Of a stretch of 64,000 nt of DNA, positions 48,527 through 60,666 are shown in pieces (within the stretch, counting starts at the first letter, position 1; every line of letters starts with the position of its first letter). A model generated the notes under the pieces. It had not been told where the DNA came from. It made no database searches and saw only the letters and a program-made list of their open reading frames with translations. Position numbers and translations under genes: made by a program. Origin of the DNA: Enterobacter ludwigii (GTDB taxonomy: Bacteria > Pseudomonadota > Gammaproteobacteria > Enterobacterales > Enterobacteriaceae). The stretch is from NCBI GenBank assembly GCA_023023105.1, contig CP083824.1, forward strand, positions 124,001 through 188,000. The letters are read 5' to 3'.

Positions 48527-49351
48527 ATGATATCGACTCCCATTCGACGATATGGGGCTGCGATACTCATGTTACTCACCACGGCATTTTCGGGTGAGGT
48601 GCTTGCGAAGACGCACACGGATACAACGAGTAAGAAAGCCCACGTTATAAAGACGACAAGTAGTAAGGTTAGCAGTAAACAAGAGTATTCTCGCAATAGT
48701 GCAAAGAGTAGTTCACTTCCTGATTTGCGAAAATACCCTTCCGGAACACCAAGGAAAAAAGCGTTTCTCCGGACGGTAATGCCTTACATCACGAGTCAAA
48801 ATGCCGCGATTACTGCGGATCGTAACTGGCTGATTTCCAAACAGTACGATAGCCGCTGGTCGCCGTCAGAACGCGCGCGTCTGAAAGATATCACGAAGCG
48901 CTACAAGCTGAGCTGGAACGGTAACACGCGTCGTGTGCCGTGGAATTCTCTGCTGGAGCGTGTGGATATCATCCCGAATAGCATGGTTGCGACCATGGCG
49001 GCAGCCGAAAGCGGCTGGGGCACGTCAAAGCTGGCGCGTAGCAACAACAACCTTTTCGGCATGAAATGTGTGAAAGGTCGTTGTAACAATGCGCCTGGTA
49101 AGGTGAAAGGCTATTCGCAGTTTGAATCCGTGAAGGATTCCGTAAGTGCCTACGTGGTGAATCTGAACACGCATCCGGCCTATTCATCGTTCCGTAAATC
49201 ACGCGCACAGCTGCGTAAAGCGGATCAGGAAGTGACGGCCACGACGATGATCCACAAGCTGAAAGGTTATTCGACGAAGGGACAGAGCTATAACAACTAT
49301 CTGTTCGCCATGTACCAGGATAACCAGCGCTTAATCGCCGCCCATATGTAA
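48527..49351 (+). CDS. bax: Bax protein, glucosaminidase-domain family
   Basis: A 274-residue secreted or periplasmic protein with a signal-like N-terminus (GAAILMLLTTAFSGEVLA), a basic Ser/Lys-rich linker (about 28-65) and a Mannosyl-glycoprotein endo-beta-N-acetylglucosaminidase-like domain (about 130-265). The active-site segment MAAAESGWGTSKLARSNNNL contains the catalytic Glu, followed by FGMKCVKGRCNNAPG and YSQFESVKDSVSAYVVNLN. It likely cleaves peptidoglycan glycan strands; direct proof for Bax is limited. Same length as K-12. Convergent with xylR, with a shared terminator. Confidence 0.94.
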   Translation: MISTPIRRYGAAILMLLTTAFSGEVLAKTHTDTTSKKAHVIKTTSSKVSSKQEYSRNSAKSSSLPDLRKYPSGTPRKKAFLRTVMPYITSQNAAITADRNWLISKQYDSRWSPSERARLKDITKRYKLSWNGNTRRVPWNSLLERVDIIPNSMVATMAAAESGWGTSKLARSNNNLFGMKCVKGRCNNAPGKVKGYSQFESVKDSVSAYVVNLNTHPAYSSFRKSRAQLRKADQEVTATTMIHKLKGYSTKGQSYNNYLFAMYQDNQRLIAAHM

Positions 49352-49355
49352 TCTC

Positions 49356-49390
49356 AAAAAAACGCCTTCCACTGGAAGGCGTTTTCTTTT
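49356..49390. terminator. Bidirectional terminator between bax and xylR
   Basis: AACGCCTTCC-ACT-GGAAGGCGTT is a perfect 10-bp stem, preceded by A-rich and followed by T-rich sequence, so it can end transcripts from both convergent genes. Confidence 0.9.
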
Positions 49391-50569
49391 CTATATCAGC
49401 ACCTCACTGTAGCGATCCCGGTACTCTTTTGGCGTGGTGTCGTACTCTTTGCGAAACACCGAATAGAAATATTGCAGAGACGGGTAGCCGCACATCTGCG
49501 AGATTTCGTTAATCGACAGTGACGTGGAGATGAGCAAGCTGCGCGCTTTCTCCAGCTTTTCAGCATGGATGACGGCATGAATGGTTTCGCCCACTTCTTC
49601 TTTGAAGCGTTTCTCCAGATTCGAACGCGAAATACCCACCGAATCCAGCACCTGATCGACCTTAATTCCCTTGCAGGCGTGGTTGCGAATAAAGTGCATG
49701 GCCTGAATAACGGCCGGGTCGCTTAAGGAGCGATAGTCGGTTGAGCGACGTTCTACGACGCGGACAGGAGGCACAAGCAACCGCTGAAGCGACAGGGATT
49801 CTTTATCCAGCAGGCGATGCAACAGCTTCGCTGCCTGATAACCCATCTGACGCGTCCCTTGTGCAACGGAGGAGAGCGCCACGCGAGACAGATAGCGGGT
49901 GAGTTCTTCGTTATCAATGCCAATCACGCACAGTTTTTCCGGTACCGGGATGTGCAAATGTTCGCATACCTGCAAAACGTGGCGTGCGCGGGCGTCCGTG
50001 ACGGCAATAATCCCGGTTTGCGGTGGCAGCGTTTGCAGCCAGTCAGCCAGACGGTTTTGCGCGTGCTGCCAGTTTTCAGGGGCGGTTTCCAGCCCCTGAT
50101 ACACTACGCCACGGTACTTCTCCTGCGCGACCAACTGGCAAAACGCGTGTTCACGCTCAACGGCCCAGCGCTTGCCGCTGGTGGCGGGTAAGCCATAAAA
50201 AGCGAAGCGATGGACGCCTTTCTCTTTTAAATGGAGAAAGGCTGCCTCCACCAGGGCATGGTTATCGGTGGCAATATAGTGAACCGGCGGATAGTGTTCG
50301 GGGGAATGGTAAGAGCCGCCGACGCCCACAATCGGGACGTCGACGTCTGTCAGCAGTTGCTCAATGACGGGATCGTCATAGTCGGCGATAACGCCATCAC
50401 CCAGCCAGTCTTTGATGTTCTCCAGACGGGTACGAAAATCTTCCTCAATAAAGATATCCCATTCGGATTGCGACGCCTGCAAATATTCACCAACCCCTTC
50501 AACAACCTGACGGTCATAGGCTTTATTGGCATTGAATAACAACGTAATGCGGTGACGCTTTTCGAACAT
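49391..50569 (-). CDS. xylR: Xylose operon activator XylR
   Basis: XylR binds D-xylose and activates xylAB and xylFGH by binding between xylA and xylF. The 392-residue protein has an N-terminal LacI-like sugar-binding domain (about 1-275; RITLLFNANKAYDRQVVEGV at the start, GIIAVTDARARHVLQVCEHL) and a C-terminal AraC-type double HTH (about 285-390; GIKVDQVLDSVGISRSNLEK, SINEISQMCGYPSLQYFYSV). It is complete, yet its target region has been deleted by the IS5-type element 3.4 kb away, so its regulon at this locus is gone. It follows xylH by 33 bp. Confidence 0.96.
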   Translation of the reverse strand: MFEKRHRITLLFNANKAYDRQVVEGVGEYLQASQSEWDIFIEEDFRTRLENIKDWLGDGVIADYDDPVIEQLLTDVDVPIVGVGGSYHSPEHYPPVHYIATDNHALVEAAFLHLKEKGVHRFAFYGLPATSGKRWAVEREHAFCQLVAQEKYRGVVYQGLETAPENWQHAQNRLADWLQTLPPQTGIIAVTDARARHVLQVCEHLHIPVPEKLCVIGIDNEELTRYLSRVALSSVAQGTRQMGYQAAKLLHRLLDKESLSLQRLLVPPVRVVERRSTDYRSLSDPAVIQAMHFIRNHACKGIKVDQVLDSVGISRSNLEKRFKEEVGETIHAVIHAEKLEKARSLLISTSLSINEISQMCGYPSLQYFYSVFRKEYDTTPKEYRDRYSEVLI

Positions 50570-50602
50570 GGCTCTCTTCCCAATTAAGTCATCATACTGT
50601 TA

Positions 50603-51784
50603 TCAGGCCCGTCGTTTGGTGGCCGAGTCCATCCAGACGGCGAGTAAAAGAATGGCCCCCTTGACGATATACTGCCAAAACGTCGGGACGTCCATCATAC
50701 TCATCCCGTTATCCAGCGAAGCCATAATAAATGCGCCCATTACGGCCCCCGCCACGCTACCGATACCACCTGCGAGGCTGGTACCACCAATTACGCAGGC
50801 GGCGATGGCATCCAGCTCGGCGATGTTACCGGCGGAGGGAGAACCAGCCCCCAGACGTGAGCTGAGGATCAACCCGGCGATAGCCACCATCAGACCGTTA
50901 ATGGCGAACACCGCGAGTTTGGTACGCTCGACATTGATCCCGGAGAGGCGAGCGGCCTCCAGATTGCCGCCGATGGCGTAAATGCGGCGGCCAAATGCGG
51001 TACGCGTGGCCATAAACATGCCACCCAGCAGTAACAGTGCCAGCAGCAATACAGGCGTCGGGACGCCACGGTAGTCGTTCAGAAGCCAGATTGCGCCTAG
51101 CACAATAACCGCCGTAAGGGCCTGACGCCCCACCACGGACGTTGATGCAGGAGAAGCCAGCCCCAGTGCCTGACGGCGCATGCGCCCACGCCACTGCCAC
51201 GCGACAAACGCCAGCAAACCTACCACGCCAATCGTAAAGCCCACGCTATCGGAGAGGTAACTCTGACCAATCTGCGACATCGCCGTGCTGGTGGGGGAGA
51301 CGGTGGTGCCGTTGGTAATGCCGATTAAGATCCCGCGGAAGGCCAGCATCCCTGCCAGAGTGACAATGAACGACGGGACTTTACGGTAGGCAACCCACCA
51401 GCCGTTCCAGGCACCGAGCACAAGTCCCAGCACCAGCGTTACCGCAACGGTCAACGGCAGCGGCCAGCCAAGCCAGACGTCAAAAATGGCCGCCACGCCA
51501 CCGAGTAAACCCATCATCGAACCGACTGACAGGTCGATCTCCGCTGAGATAATCACGAACACCATGCCCACAGCCAGAATGCCGGTGATGGCCGTCTGAC
51601 GCAGCAGGTTAGAGACGTTACGCGCACTTAAGTACGAGCCATCGGTCATCCAGGTAAAGAACAGCATGATGACGATAATCGCCGCGATCATCACGAAAAC
51701 CTGCAGGTTCAGCGCTTTTAGCCCCGCAAATGATCCGGGCGTCGGAACCGCGACTTTGATATCAGACGGATTGCTTTTCGACAT
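50603..51784 (-). CDS. xylH: D-xylose ABC transporter permease
   Basis: The 393-residue inner-membrane subunit of the XylFGH importer, with about 10-11 membrane segments. BPD_transp_2 family blocks [20 protein letters not shown] and [20 protein letters not shown] are clear, and the length equals K-12. The start overlaps the end of xylG by 23 bp, as in E. coli. The gene is intact but now lies downstream of a truncated xylF without the native promoter. Confidence 0.96.
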   Translation of the reverse strand: MSKSNPSDIKVAVPTPGSFAGLKALNLQVFVMIAAIIVIMLFFTWMTDGSYLSARNVSNLLRQTAITGILAVGMVFVIISAEIDLSVGSMMGLLGGVAAIFDVWLGWPLPLTVAVTLVLGLVLGAWNGWWVAYRKVPSFIVTLAGMLAFRGILIGITNGTTVSPTSTAMSQIGQSYLSDSVGFTIGVVGLLAFVAWQWRGRMRRQALGLASPASTSVVGRQALTAVIVLGAIWLLNDYRGVPTPVLLLALLLLGGMFMATRTAFGRRIYAIGGNLEAARLSGINVERTKLAVFAINGLMVAIAGLILSSRLGAGSPSAGNIAELDAIAACVIGGTSLAGGIGSVAGAVMGAFIMASLDNGMSMMDVPTFWQYIVKGAILLLAVWMDSATKRRA

Positions 51785-53303
51785 GACGTTCGCTCCTTAA
51801 AGCGGCTTCCATCACCTGCTCCTGCGTCAGGTTCTGGTTAATCAGGTTGGCTTTCAGTTTTCCCTCGTGCATCACCAGCACGCGGTCACTCAGACCGAGC
51901 ACTTCGGGTAATTCAGACGAGATGACAATGACGGCAATCCCTTGCTGTACAAGCTGATTAATCAGTTTGTAGATTTCATATTTGGCGCCGATATCAATCC
52001 CGCGCGTTGGCTCATCAAGGATTAATATGCGTGGATTGAGAAGCAGGCAGCGCGCCAGAATGGCCTTCTGCTGGTTGCCCCCACTCAGTCGGCCAATGGC
52101 CAGTTCCGGAGAGGATGTTTTTACCTTCAGTCGGGCGAGCGACTGGAGAATACACTGCTGCTCAGCGGCATCATCCAGGCTGCTCAGGGTGCCGGAGAAC
52201 TGATCAAGAGCTGCAAGGGTGATGTTTTTACCCACTGCCATGACCGGTACGATGCCGTCTTTTTTGCGGTCTTCCGGCACCATGGCAATGCCGCGGGCAA
52301 TCGCCTGTTGGCAGTTGTCGATTTTCACCGGCTGACCGTCGATATATATCGTGCCCTCCCAGCGCCCCGGCCACACGCCAAACAGACACTGTACGGCTTC
52401 GGTGCGCCCGGCGCCGACTAACCCGGCAATACCGAGAATTTCGCCGCTGTGCAGAGAAAACGAGACGTTATTTACACGCTTGATGTGGCGGTTAACGGGA
52501 TGCCAAGCGGTCAGGTTTTCCACGCGCAACACTTCATCGCCGGTTGCATGAGGTTCATTCGGGTAGAGCGCCGTCAGCTCGCGGCCTACCATCATAGTGA
52601 TGATGTCATCTTCACTCATGCCTGCGGCTTCGCGCGTGCCGATGTGTTGCCCATCGCGGATCACGCAGATGGTGTCAGAAATGGCTTTGACCTCATTCAG
52701 CTTGTGCGAAATGTAGATACAGGCGATGCCGTGGTTTTGCAGATCGCGGATGATATTGAGCAGTACCGCGGTTTCCTGTTCGGTGAGCGACGCCGTTGGT
52801 TCATCAAGGATCAGCAGCCTGACCTGCTTATTAAGCGCTTTCGCAATTTCGACCAGCTGCTGCTGCCCCAGACCAAGATCGCCCACGCGGGTATCCGGTG
52901 AAATGCTGAGACTCACCTGCGCCAGCAGCTTTTCACAGCGCAGCGTCATGGTGTCGTAGTCCAGCACGCCGTGGCGGGAAATCTCAGCCCCAAGGAAAAT
53001 GTTCTCCAGCACGGTGAGATGCTTCACCAGTGCCAGCTCCTGGTGGATGATGGCGATGCCTTTACGTTCGGTATCGCGAATGTGTGTCGCCTGGATGACT
53101 TCACCGGCAAAGACGATTTCGCCTTCGTAGCTGCCGTACGGGTAGATCCCGCACAGCACTTTCATCAATGTTGATTTGCCCGAACCGTTTTCACCACACA
53201 GCGAAACCACTTCGCCGGGGTTCAGCCGGAGACTGACGTTGTCGACGGCTTTCACCGTACCGAAGCGCTTAGTGATGCTTTTCATTTCAAGTAAATAAGA
53301 CAT
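51762..53303 (-). CDS. xylG: D-xylose ABC transporter ATP-binding protein
   Basis: A 513-residue tandem ATPase that powers xylose import. The first half has Walker [10 protein letters not shown], signature [15 protein letters not shown] and Walker [14 protein letters not shown]; the second half has the degenerate [10 protein letters not shown] and the signature [16 protein letters not shown] with [13 protein letters not shown]. Start set at [15 protein letters not shown] (53303), matching K-12; 12 further upstream codons are non-homologous. Intact, 72 bp downstream of the xylF remnant. Confidence 0.96.
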   Translation of the reverse strand: MSYLLEMKSITKRFGTVKAVDNVSLRLNPGEVVSLCGENGSGKSTLMKVLCGIYPYGSYEGEIVFAGEVIQATHIRDTERKGIAIIHQELALVKHLTVLENIFLGAEISRHGVLDYDTMTLRCEKLLAQVSLSISPDTRVGDLGLGQQQLVEIAKALNKQVRLLILDEPTASLTEQETAVLLNIIRDLQNHGIACIYISHKLNEVKAISDTICVIRDGQHIGTREAAGMSEDDIITMMVGRELTALYPNEPHATGDEVLRVENLTAWHPVNRHIKRVNNVSFSLHSGEILGIAGLVGAGRTEAVQCLFGVWPGRWEGTIYIDGQPVKIDNCQQAIARGIAMVPEDRKKDGIVPVMAVGKNITLAALDQFSGTLSSLDDAAEQQCILQSLARLKVKTSSPELAIGRLSGGNQQKAILARCLLLNPRILILDEPTRGIDIGAKYEIYKLINQLVQQGIAVIVISSELPEVLGLSDRVLVMHEGKLKANLINQNLTQEQVMEAALRSERHVEKQSV

Positions 53304-53375
53304 AACTGCTCCACGTAACCCGAGGGAAGAACAGTACAACGTGATGCGCCCCTGCAGAGCAGGGGCTGCGTAAGG

Positions 53376-53963
53376 TTACAGTTCGCTCTTCTTGTGGAAA
53401 CCGTCTTTAATGACAGTGGCGTCAATGTTCTCTTTATTGACTTCAATCGGTGTGAGCAGGCGAGCCGGAACATCCTTCAGCCCGTTATTCAGCGTCGCGT
53501 CTGCTTTAGGCTGCTTACCATTACCCAGCTCTACGGCGATTTCCGCAGCCGTATTGGCGAGCTGGGTAATGGGTTTGTAGACCGTCATGGTTTGGGTGCC
53601 TGCGATAATGCGTTTTACACCGGCCAGATCGGCATCCTGACCCGATATCGCGACTTTACCGGCCAGCCCCTGGGCGCTTAGTGCCTGGATAGCACCGCCT
53701 GCGGTGGCATCGTTGGAGGCCACAACCGCATCAATTTTGTTATTGTTGGCAGTGAGTGCGTTTTCCATAATTTTCAGCGCGTTTTCTGGTAGCCAGCCGT
53801 CGGCCCATTGATCGCCAACCACTTTAATTTTTCCGTCGTCGATGTAAGGTTTAAGGACTTTCATTTGCCCTTCGCGGAACAGTTTGGCGTTGTTATCCAC
53901 CGGAGAACCGCCCATCAGGAAATAATTACCCTGAGGCACCTTGTCGATCAGGCTTTGCGCTTG
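53376..53963 (-). pseudogene. xylF: Truncated D-xylose-binding protein (N-terminus lost to IS5-type element)
   Basis: Only the last 195 codons of xylF remain, starting at QAQSLIDKVPQGNYFLMGGS; K-12 XylF has 330 residues, so about 135 are missing, including the signal peptide and half of the first sugar-binding lobe. Remaining blocks GDQWADGWLPENALKIMENA, DAVVASNDATAGGAIQALSA and AISGQDADLAGVKRI match K-12 closely. The frame continues into the IS inverted repeat as FAPS with a possible TTG start, but the product would lack export. The protein cannot work as a periplasmic binding protein. Confidence 0.93.
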
Positions 53964-55159
<1,196 letters not shown>

Positions 55160-56419
55160 TTAGCATTTCGTCACTACAACCCGGATGAGCTGGTGCTGGG
55201 TAAGCGCATGGAAGATCATCTGCGCTTTGCCGCCTGTTACTGGCATACCTTCTGCTGGAATGGTGCCGATATGTTCGGTGTGGGTTCCTTTGACCGCCCG
55301 TGGCAGCAACCTGGTGAGGCCATCGAGCTGGCGAAGCGTAAAGCCGATGTGGCGTTTGAGTTCTTCCACAAGCTGAACGTGCCGTACTACTGCTTCCATG
55401 ATGTCGATGTGTCACCGGAAGGCGCGTCGCTGAAAGAGTACCTGAACAATTTTGCGCAGATGGTGGATGTGCTGGCGGCGAAACAGCAGCAAAGCGGCGT
55501 GAAGCTGCTGTGGGGCACGGCAAACTGCTTCACCAACCCACGTTACGGTGCGGGCGCGGCAACCAATCCGGATCCGGAAGTGTTTAGCTGGGCGGCTACG
55601 CAGGTTGTGACGGCAATGAACGCCACGCATCAGTTGGGTGGTGAGAACTATGTTCTGTGGGGCGGTCGTGAAGGCTATGAAACCCTGCTCAACACCGATC
55701 TGCGCCAGGAACGCGAGCAGATTGGCCGCTTTATGCAAATGGTTGTCGAGCATAAGCACAAAATCGGTTTCCGCGGGACGCTGCTGATTGAACCGAAACC
55801 GCAGGAACCGACGAAGCATCAGTATGACTACGATGTGGCGACCGTGTACGGCTTCCTGAAGCAGTTCGGCCTGGAAAAAGAGATTAAAGTTAACATTGAA
55901 GCCAACCATGCCACCCTGGCGGGTCACTCTTTCCATCACGAGATTGCCTCTGCTATTGCGCTGGGCATCTTCGGCTCTGTTGATGCTAACCGGGGCGATG
56001 CACAGCTGGGCTGGGATACAGACCAGTTCCCGAACAGCGTGGAAGAGAATGCGCTGGTGATGTATGAAATCATCAAAGCGGGTGGTTTCACCACGGGTGG
56101 CCTGAACTTTGACGCCAAAGTGCGTCGTCAGAGTACCGATAAATACGATCTGTTCTATGGCCACATTGGCGCGATGGACACGATGGCGCTGGCGCTGAAA
56201 GTGGCCGCGCGTATGATTGAAGACGGTGAACTGGATAAACGCGTGGCGAAGCGTTACAGCGGCTGGAACAGTGAGCTGGGCCAGCAAATTTTGAAAGGTC
56301 AGTTATCACTTGCGGAAATCGCGAAGTACGCTGAACAACATCAACTGGCACCGCAGCACCAGAGCGGGCACCAGGAGTTGCTGGAAAATCTGGTCAATCA
56401 CTATCTGTTCGATAAATAA
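55160..56419 (+). CDS. xylA: Xylose isomerase, first 21 codons replaced by IS5-derived sequence
   Basis: XylA converts D-xylose to D-xylulose. From the IS end, 419 codons match residues 22-440 of E. coli XylA, starting at [17 protein letters not shown]. The active-site segments [47 protein letters not shown] and [14 protein letters not shown] are intact. The frame stays open leftward through the IS inverted repeat to an ATG at 55070 (449 residues in total) or an ATG at 55136 (427 residues), giving a chimera whose N-terminus ends in LFAPS. Native start, ribosome site and promoter are gone. Whether any active enzyme is made is uncertain; expression would need an IS promoter. Confidence 0.9.
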   Translation, partial: LAFRHYNPDELVLGKRMEDHLRFAACYWHTFCWNGADMFGVGSFDRPWQQPGEAIELAKRKADVAFEFFHKLNVPYYCFHDVDVSPEGASLKEYLNNFAQMVDVLAAKQQQSGVKLLWGTANCFTNPRYGAGAATNPDPEVFSWAATQVVTAMNATHQLGGENYVLWGGREGYETLLNTDLRQEREQIGRFMQMVVEHKHKIGFRGTLLIEPKPQEPTKHQYDYDVATVYGFLKQFGLEKEIKVNIEANHATLAGHSFHHEIASAIALGIFGSVDANRGDAQLGWDTDQFPNSVEENALVMYEIIKAGGFTTGGLNFDAKVRRQSTDKYDLFYGHIGAMDTMALALKVAARMIEDGELDKRVAKRYSGWNSELGQQILKGQLSLAEIAKYAEQHQLAPQHQSGHQELLENLVNHYLFDK

Positions 56420-56429
56420 CAGCATCCAG

Positions 56430-56455
56430 GCCCGGTCGGCGCAGCGCCACCGGGC
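56430..56455. repeat. REP-type palindrome between xylA and xylB
   Basis: GCCCGGT (56430-56436) pairs with ACCGGGC (56449-56455), with an inner GGCGC/GCGCC stem. It is in the 60-bp gap and may set the relative xylA and xylB mRNA levels. Confidence 0.8.
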
Positions 56456-56479
56456 ATTTCTGTTAAAGGAGTCACCGGA

Positions 56480-57934
56480 ATGTATATCGGGATCGATCTT
56501 GGCACATCGGGTGTGAAAGCCATCCTGTTAAGCGAGCAAGGCGATGTGGTAGCAACACAGACAGAAAAGCTGCAGGTTTCACGTCCGCATCCGCTGTGGT
56601 CGGAACAGGATCCGGAGCAGTGGTGGCAGGCGACGGATCGTGCAATACAGGCCTTAAGTGAACAACACAGTCTGCGTGACGTGAAAGCGCTGGGGATCGC
56701 CGGGCAAATGCACGGCGCTACGCTGCTGGATAGCCAGCAGCGCGTGCTTCGTCCTGCGATCCTCTGGAACGATGGCCGCTGTGCAGAAGAGTGTGCGCTT
56801 CTTGAGGCGCGCGTGCCCACATCCCGTGACATCACCGGCAACCTGATGATGCCCGGTTTTACTGCGCCCAAATTACTGTGGGTGCAGCGACACGAGCCGG
56901 AGATTTTCCGTCAGGTGGCGAAAGTCCTGCTACCGAAAGACTATCTGCGCTTTCGTATGACGGGCGATTTTGCGTCCGACATGTCTGATGCCGCCGGCAC
57001 CATGTGGCTCGACGTGGCGAAACGTGACTGGAGCGAGGCGATGCTGGATGCCTGCCATTTGACCCGCGAGCATATGCCCGCACTGTTCGAAGGCAGCGAA
57101 ATTACCGGTACATTGCTGCCAGCCGTTGCTGAACGCTGGAATATACCTGCCGTACCGGTGGTGGCCGGTGGCGGTGACAACGCGGCGGGTGCCGTGGGCG
57201 TCGGCATGGTTGAGGCGGGACAGGCGATGCTTTCTCTGGGAACGTCTGGCGTCTATTTTGCCGTCAGCGACGGGTATCGCAGCAATCCTGAAAGTGCGGT
57301 ACACAGCTTCTGCCATGCCCTTCCGGGGAAATGGCATTTGATGTCGGTCATGCTCAGTGCGGCGTCTTGCCTGGACTGGGCGGCGAAGCTGACCGGCATG
57401 GCCGACGTTCCGGCGCTCATTTCTGCGGCGCAGCAGGCGGATGACGCTGCGGGTACCGTCTGGTTTTTACCGTATCTTTCCGGCGAGCGTACGCCGCACA
57501 ACAACCCGGAAGCGAAAGGGGTGTTCTTCGGTTTAACCCATCAGCATGGCCCGGCAGAACTGGCGCGTGCGGTGCTGGAAGGTGTGGGCTATGCGCTGGC
57601 CGACGGAATGGACGTGGTGCATGACTGCGGTCTGAAACCGGCAAGCGTCACCCTGATCGGCGGCGGTGCGCGAAGCCCTTACTGGCGACAGATGCTGGCG
57701 GATATCAGTGGATTGCAGCTGGATTTTCGCACCGGTGGCGATGTCGGGCCAGCACTTGGTGCCGCGCGTCTGGCACAGATAGCCATCAACCCTGAAAAAC
57801 CGCTTTCGCAGCTGTTGCCGCAGCTTACGCTTGAACAGGCGCATTTACCTGACGCGTCACGCCATGCGCGGTACGCGGAAAGACGCGACGTGTTCCGCAA
57901 AATCTATCAGCAGCTGCTGCCGCTGATGTCGTAA
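56480..57934 (+). CDS. xylB: Xylulokinase
   Basis: XylB phosphorylates D-xylulose to D-xylulose 5-phosphate. The 484-residue FGGY kinase matches K-12 in length. Motifs: MYIGIDLGTSGVKAILLSEQ (phosphate 1), GIAGQMHGATLLD, WNDGRCAEEC, and GGGARSPYWRQMLADISGLQ (adenosine region). AAAGGAG precedes the ATG. The gene is complete but has lost its promoter along with that of xylA. It would also be useful for D-xylulose from other routes. Confidence 0.97.
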   Translation: MYIGIDLGTSGVKAILLSEQGDVVATQTEKLQVSRPHPLWSEQDPEQWWQATDRAIQALSEQHSLRDVKALGIAGQMHGATLLDSQQRVLRPAILWNDGRCAEECALLEARVPTSRDITGNLMMPGFTAPKLLWVQRHEPEIFRQVAKVLLPKDYLRFRMTGDFASDMSDAAGTMWLDVAKRDWSEAMLDACHLTREHMPALFEGSEITGTLLPAVAERWNIPAVPVVAGGGDNAAGAVGVGMVEAGQAMLSLGTSGVYFAVSDGYRSNPESAVHSFCHALPGKWHLMSVMLSAASCLDWAAKLTGMADVPALISAAQQADDAAGTVWFLPYLSGERTPHNNPEAKGVFFGLTHQHGPAELARAVLEGVGYALADGMDVVHDCGLKPASVTLIGGGARSPYWRQMLADISGLQLDFRTGGDVGPALGAARLAQIAINPEKPLSQLLPQLTLEQAHLPDASRHARYAERRDVFRKIYQQLLPLMS

Positions 57935-58035
57935 ATACGCTTGTCCTGGATAGGCACGAGGATGTCCTTTTTTGGTCTGTGCGTGCCTTCCTTTCCTTGC
58001 CAGTATGGTGTCACACCCACTGGCGAGGAGATCTC

Positions 58036-58599
58036 ATGTCACGCATTGCATTAATCAATATTGATACGCAGCAGTCGTTCCATCATCGCTATTACTGGCA
58101 GGAGGACGACATTCCTGCCTTTCAGCAGGCGATGCTGGGGCTGATTGAGGGCTGCCAGGCACGCAATATTTCGGTCGTTGATATCTTTCATGTCGATGAA
58201 GATGGCCCTTTCACCCTGCAGAGCGGCTATGTCAAACCAATGGCCTTTTTGCGTCATCAGCCGGATGTGGTTTTCCAGAAACACGTCCATAATGCCTTCA
58301 CGGATACCGGGCTCGACCGCTGGTTGCGCGAGCGTGATATCAATCAGCTTATTATCTGCGGCATTCGCACTGAACAATGCTGTGAAACCACGGCACGCGT
58401 GGCATCCGATCTGGGTTATGCTGTGACCTTTGTTAGCGAGGCAACGCTTACATTTCCAATGACCTACAAGGGCATTACCCTTAGCGCAGCGGAAATTCGC
58501 CACCGTACCGAGACGGTGCTGTCCGGGCGTTTTGCCGAGATTAAAACGGTAGCGGAGACGCTGGAGTCATTGAAATGCGCATCGACGTCTGGTTCGTGA
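58036..58599 (+). CDS. Isochorismatase-family cysteine hydrolase
   Basis: A 187-residue cysteine hydrolase fold. The family triad can be read: Asp in ALINIDTQQSF, Lys in VVFQKHVHNAF and nucleophilic Cys in IICGIRTEQCCETTARVASD. Members hydrolyse amides such as nicotinamide or carbamoyl groups; the substrate here is unknown. The start at 58036 has GGCGAGGAG upstream. It overlaps the downstream GlxA-type regulator gene by 25 bp, so they form an operon. The pair occupies the place of yiaA/yiaB in K-12. Confidence 0.86.
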   Translation: MSRIALINIDTQQSFHHRYYWQEDDIPAFQQAMLGLIEGCQARNISVVDIFHVDEDGPFTLQSGYVKPMAFLRHQPDVVFQKHVHNAFTDTGLDRWLRERDINQLIICGIRTEQCCETTARVASDLGYAVTFVSEATLTFPMTYKGITLSAAEIRHRTETVLSGRFAEIKTVAETLESLKCASTSGS

Positions 58600-59495
58600 T
58601 GTTGCCCGGGGTGCTGTCATTAGATATGACGGGCCCGGCGGAGACCTTTGTGCTGGCTGGCAACGCGTTTCGTCTGCATTACATTGGCCCGCAACCGGAC
58701 GTTCCGACGTCGATAGGTCTGACGATGAGCGGCATTAAGCCGCTGCCCGAAAGCCTGCCTCCCGGCAGCCTGCTGGTCCTGCCGGGGGTGAGCGACTCCC
58801 GCTGTCAATTCTCAACGCCACAGGCGCAGCAGATCCAGCACTGGCTGATGCGCCTGCAACCGCAGATCCAACGCCAGGATATTACCGTGATGTGTGTCTG
58901 TTCTGGGGCCTTACTGGCGGCGAAATCAGGCCTGCTGAATCACCGTCAGTGTACAACCCATCATGATGTTATTAACCGTTTACGCACCGCGGCTCCCACG
59001 GCGATGATTAAAGAAAACCGGATATTTGTGCAGGATGAGAATATCTGGACCAGCGCAGGGATCACCTCTGGCATCGATCTGGCACTGCATATGATTAACC
59101 GCCTGTGCGGCCCGGAAAAGGCGCTGGCCGTGGCACGTGAGATGGTGGTCTGGTTCCGCCGCTCCGGCGATGACCCCCAGTTATCCCCGTGGTTGCGCTA
59201 CCGTAATCATCTTCATCCGGCCATCCATCGGGCGCAGGATGCGCTCACCGCCGAGCCGCAAAAAACATGGAATTTGCCTGAGATCGCCGCCGTGGCGCAT
59301 GTCAGCCCACGTCATCTAACCCGGCTTTTTCAGTCGCATTTAGGGATTAGCGTTCGCGATTATCTGGAGCAGTTGCGTCTGGCGGTGGCGGAGCAGTGGT
59401 TGTTGCAGGGGCGCGCCGTGGAGCAGGCTTCATTGGCGGCAGGGTTTTCCTCCCCGCGCCAGTATCATCGAGCCCGGCAGCGAAGCGTTAACTGA
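58575..59495 (+). CDS. GlxA-family AraC-type regulator (DJ-1/PfpI domain plus HTH)
   Basis: A 306-residue regulator. Residues about 5-175 form a DJ-1/PfpI-like domain ([20 protein letters not shown]; the elbow cysteine region [30 protein letters not shown]). Residues about 210-300 form an AraC double HTH ([40 protein letters not shown]). It overlaps the hydrolase gene by 25 bp, so it probably senses a product or substrate of that enzyme and controls the operon. The C-terminus overlaps convergent wecH by 8 bp. Confidence 0.88.
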   Translation: MRIDVWFVMLPGVLSLDMTGPAETFVLAGNAFRLHYIGPQPDVPTSIGLTMSGIKPLPESLPPGSLLVLPGVSDSRCQFSTPQAQQIQHWLMRLQPQIQRQDITVMCVCSGALLAAKSGLLNHRQCTTHHDVINRLRTAAPTAMIKENRIFVQDENIWTSAGITSGIDLALHMINRLCGPEKALAVAREMVVWFRRSGDDPQLSPWLRYRNHLHPAIHRAQDALTAEPQKTWNLPEIAAVAHVSPRHLTRLFQSHLGISVRDYLEQLRLAVAEQWLLQGRAVEQASLAAGFSSPRQYHRARQRSVN

Positions 59496-60483
59496 CGAAG
59501 CGGCGCGTGTCTATTTTTTGCAGCAGCATCGACAGCAGCAGGCTGACAACCAGCGTGGCGACAAAAATCCAGATAATATCCAGCACCGGCCAGCTTTTCA
59601 GCTCAACGCCCCTCGTTCGTAGCGCGTGGATGATCAGCGCGTGAAATCCATAAATCCCCAGAGAATGCCGCGAGATAACGCTCAGCATGGGCAAGGGACG
59701 CGTATTCAGGGTATTTTTGGCTAGCGTGAGGAGCGATGCGGCACAGATAAAGACCATTGGTCCGCAATACAGATACCAGGTATCGGCAAAATTGCCACGC
59801 CACTGCAACTCGTGCAGCGTCCCGCGTGAAATCACCGCCACGCCAGCGATGAACAACGCCCCACACAGCCAGTTCATACCGCGTTTTTGAGTATCCATCA
59901 TCCCAATGGCGCGCCCCAGCATGCCGTACAGCACGTAGTAAAACGTATCGCCGCTGATATAGAGGTTGACCGGTAACCATTCAAAACCGTCGAGTTTCTG
60001 CGAGACAGTATTCGGGTTGGCAATGACGCCAATGACGACCATCAGAGCCAGGAGCATTTTGCCGCTGACGTTTTTCACCTGGATAAGCGGGGAGACCAGA
60101 TAGATAACGATAATGGCGAAGAAGAACCACAGGTGGTAGAACACCGGTTTTTGCAGCACGTATTTTAGCGATAACCCGGCATTAATGGAGGTAAACAGGC
60201 TGATGTAGAGCAAGGCAACGGCGCTGTAAAATCCCAGGCAGGCGGCGATGCGGATAAAGTGCTTTGGTTGCGCACTACGCTCGCCAAAAAAGAGAAAGCC
60301 GGAAATCATAAAGAATAGCGGCACGCTGACGCGCGAAGCCGCGTTGAGAATATTGGCGATATCCCAGTTAACAGGAGTGATGCTGTGCGGATTCGTGACA
60401 TACCAGGTCGTCGTGTGGATCATCACCACCATCAGACACGCTATTCCTCGCAGGTTATCAATCCAGTTAATTTTTGACTGCAT
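59488..60483 (-). CDS. wecH: O-acetyltransferase WecH (YiaH)
   Basis: A 331-residue inner-membrane acyltransferase 3 family protein with about 10 membrane segments. WecH O-acetylates N-acetylglucosamine residues of enterobacterial common antigen in E. coli. The start [20 protein letters not shown] contains the conserved Arg and His of the family, then [18 protein letters not shown] and a [20 protein letters not shown] segment. Length equals K-12. Confidence 0.94.
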   Translation of the reverse strand: MQSKINWIDNLRGIACLMVVMIHTTTWYVTNPHSITPVNWDIANILNAASRVSVPLFFMISGFLFFGERSAQPKHFIRIAACLGFYSAVALLYISLFTSINAGLSLKYVLQKPVFYHLWFFFAIIVIYLVSPLIQVKNVSGKMLLALMVVIGVIANPNTVSQKLDGFEWLPVNLYISGDTFYYVLYGMLGRAIGMMDTQKRGMNWLCGALFIAGVAVISRGTLHELQWRGNFADTWYLYCGPMVFICAASLLTLAKNTLNTRPLPMLSVISRHSLGIYGFHALIIHALRTRGVELKSWPVLDIIWIFVATLVVSLLLSMLLQKIDTRRFVS

Positions 60484-60666
60484 CAGTTCCTCGTATTCCC
60501 TGTAAATTGAGTATGACTGTCATTTTCCAGAAGTCTTCTTCTGGAAAAATCTGAGTTTTATTCAGAAGGCTTGTAGGGAGGCCGCGAGATTCGCAGAATG
60601 CCGGACCGTAATCTATAAAAGCTTTGATACTAAAAATAACAGCCACTGACCAGGGCGGTGATAAAA

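Noticed and set aside
55412..56287. A 291-codon minus-strand frame in xylA
   Set aside because: Antisense shadow of the conserved xylose isomerase frame.
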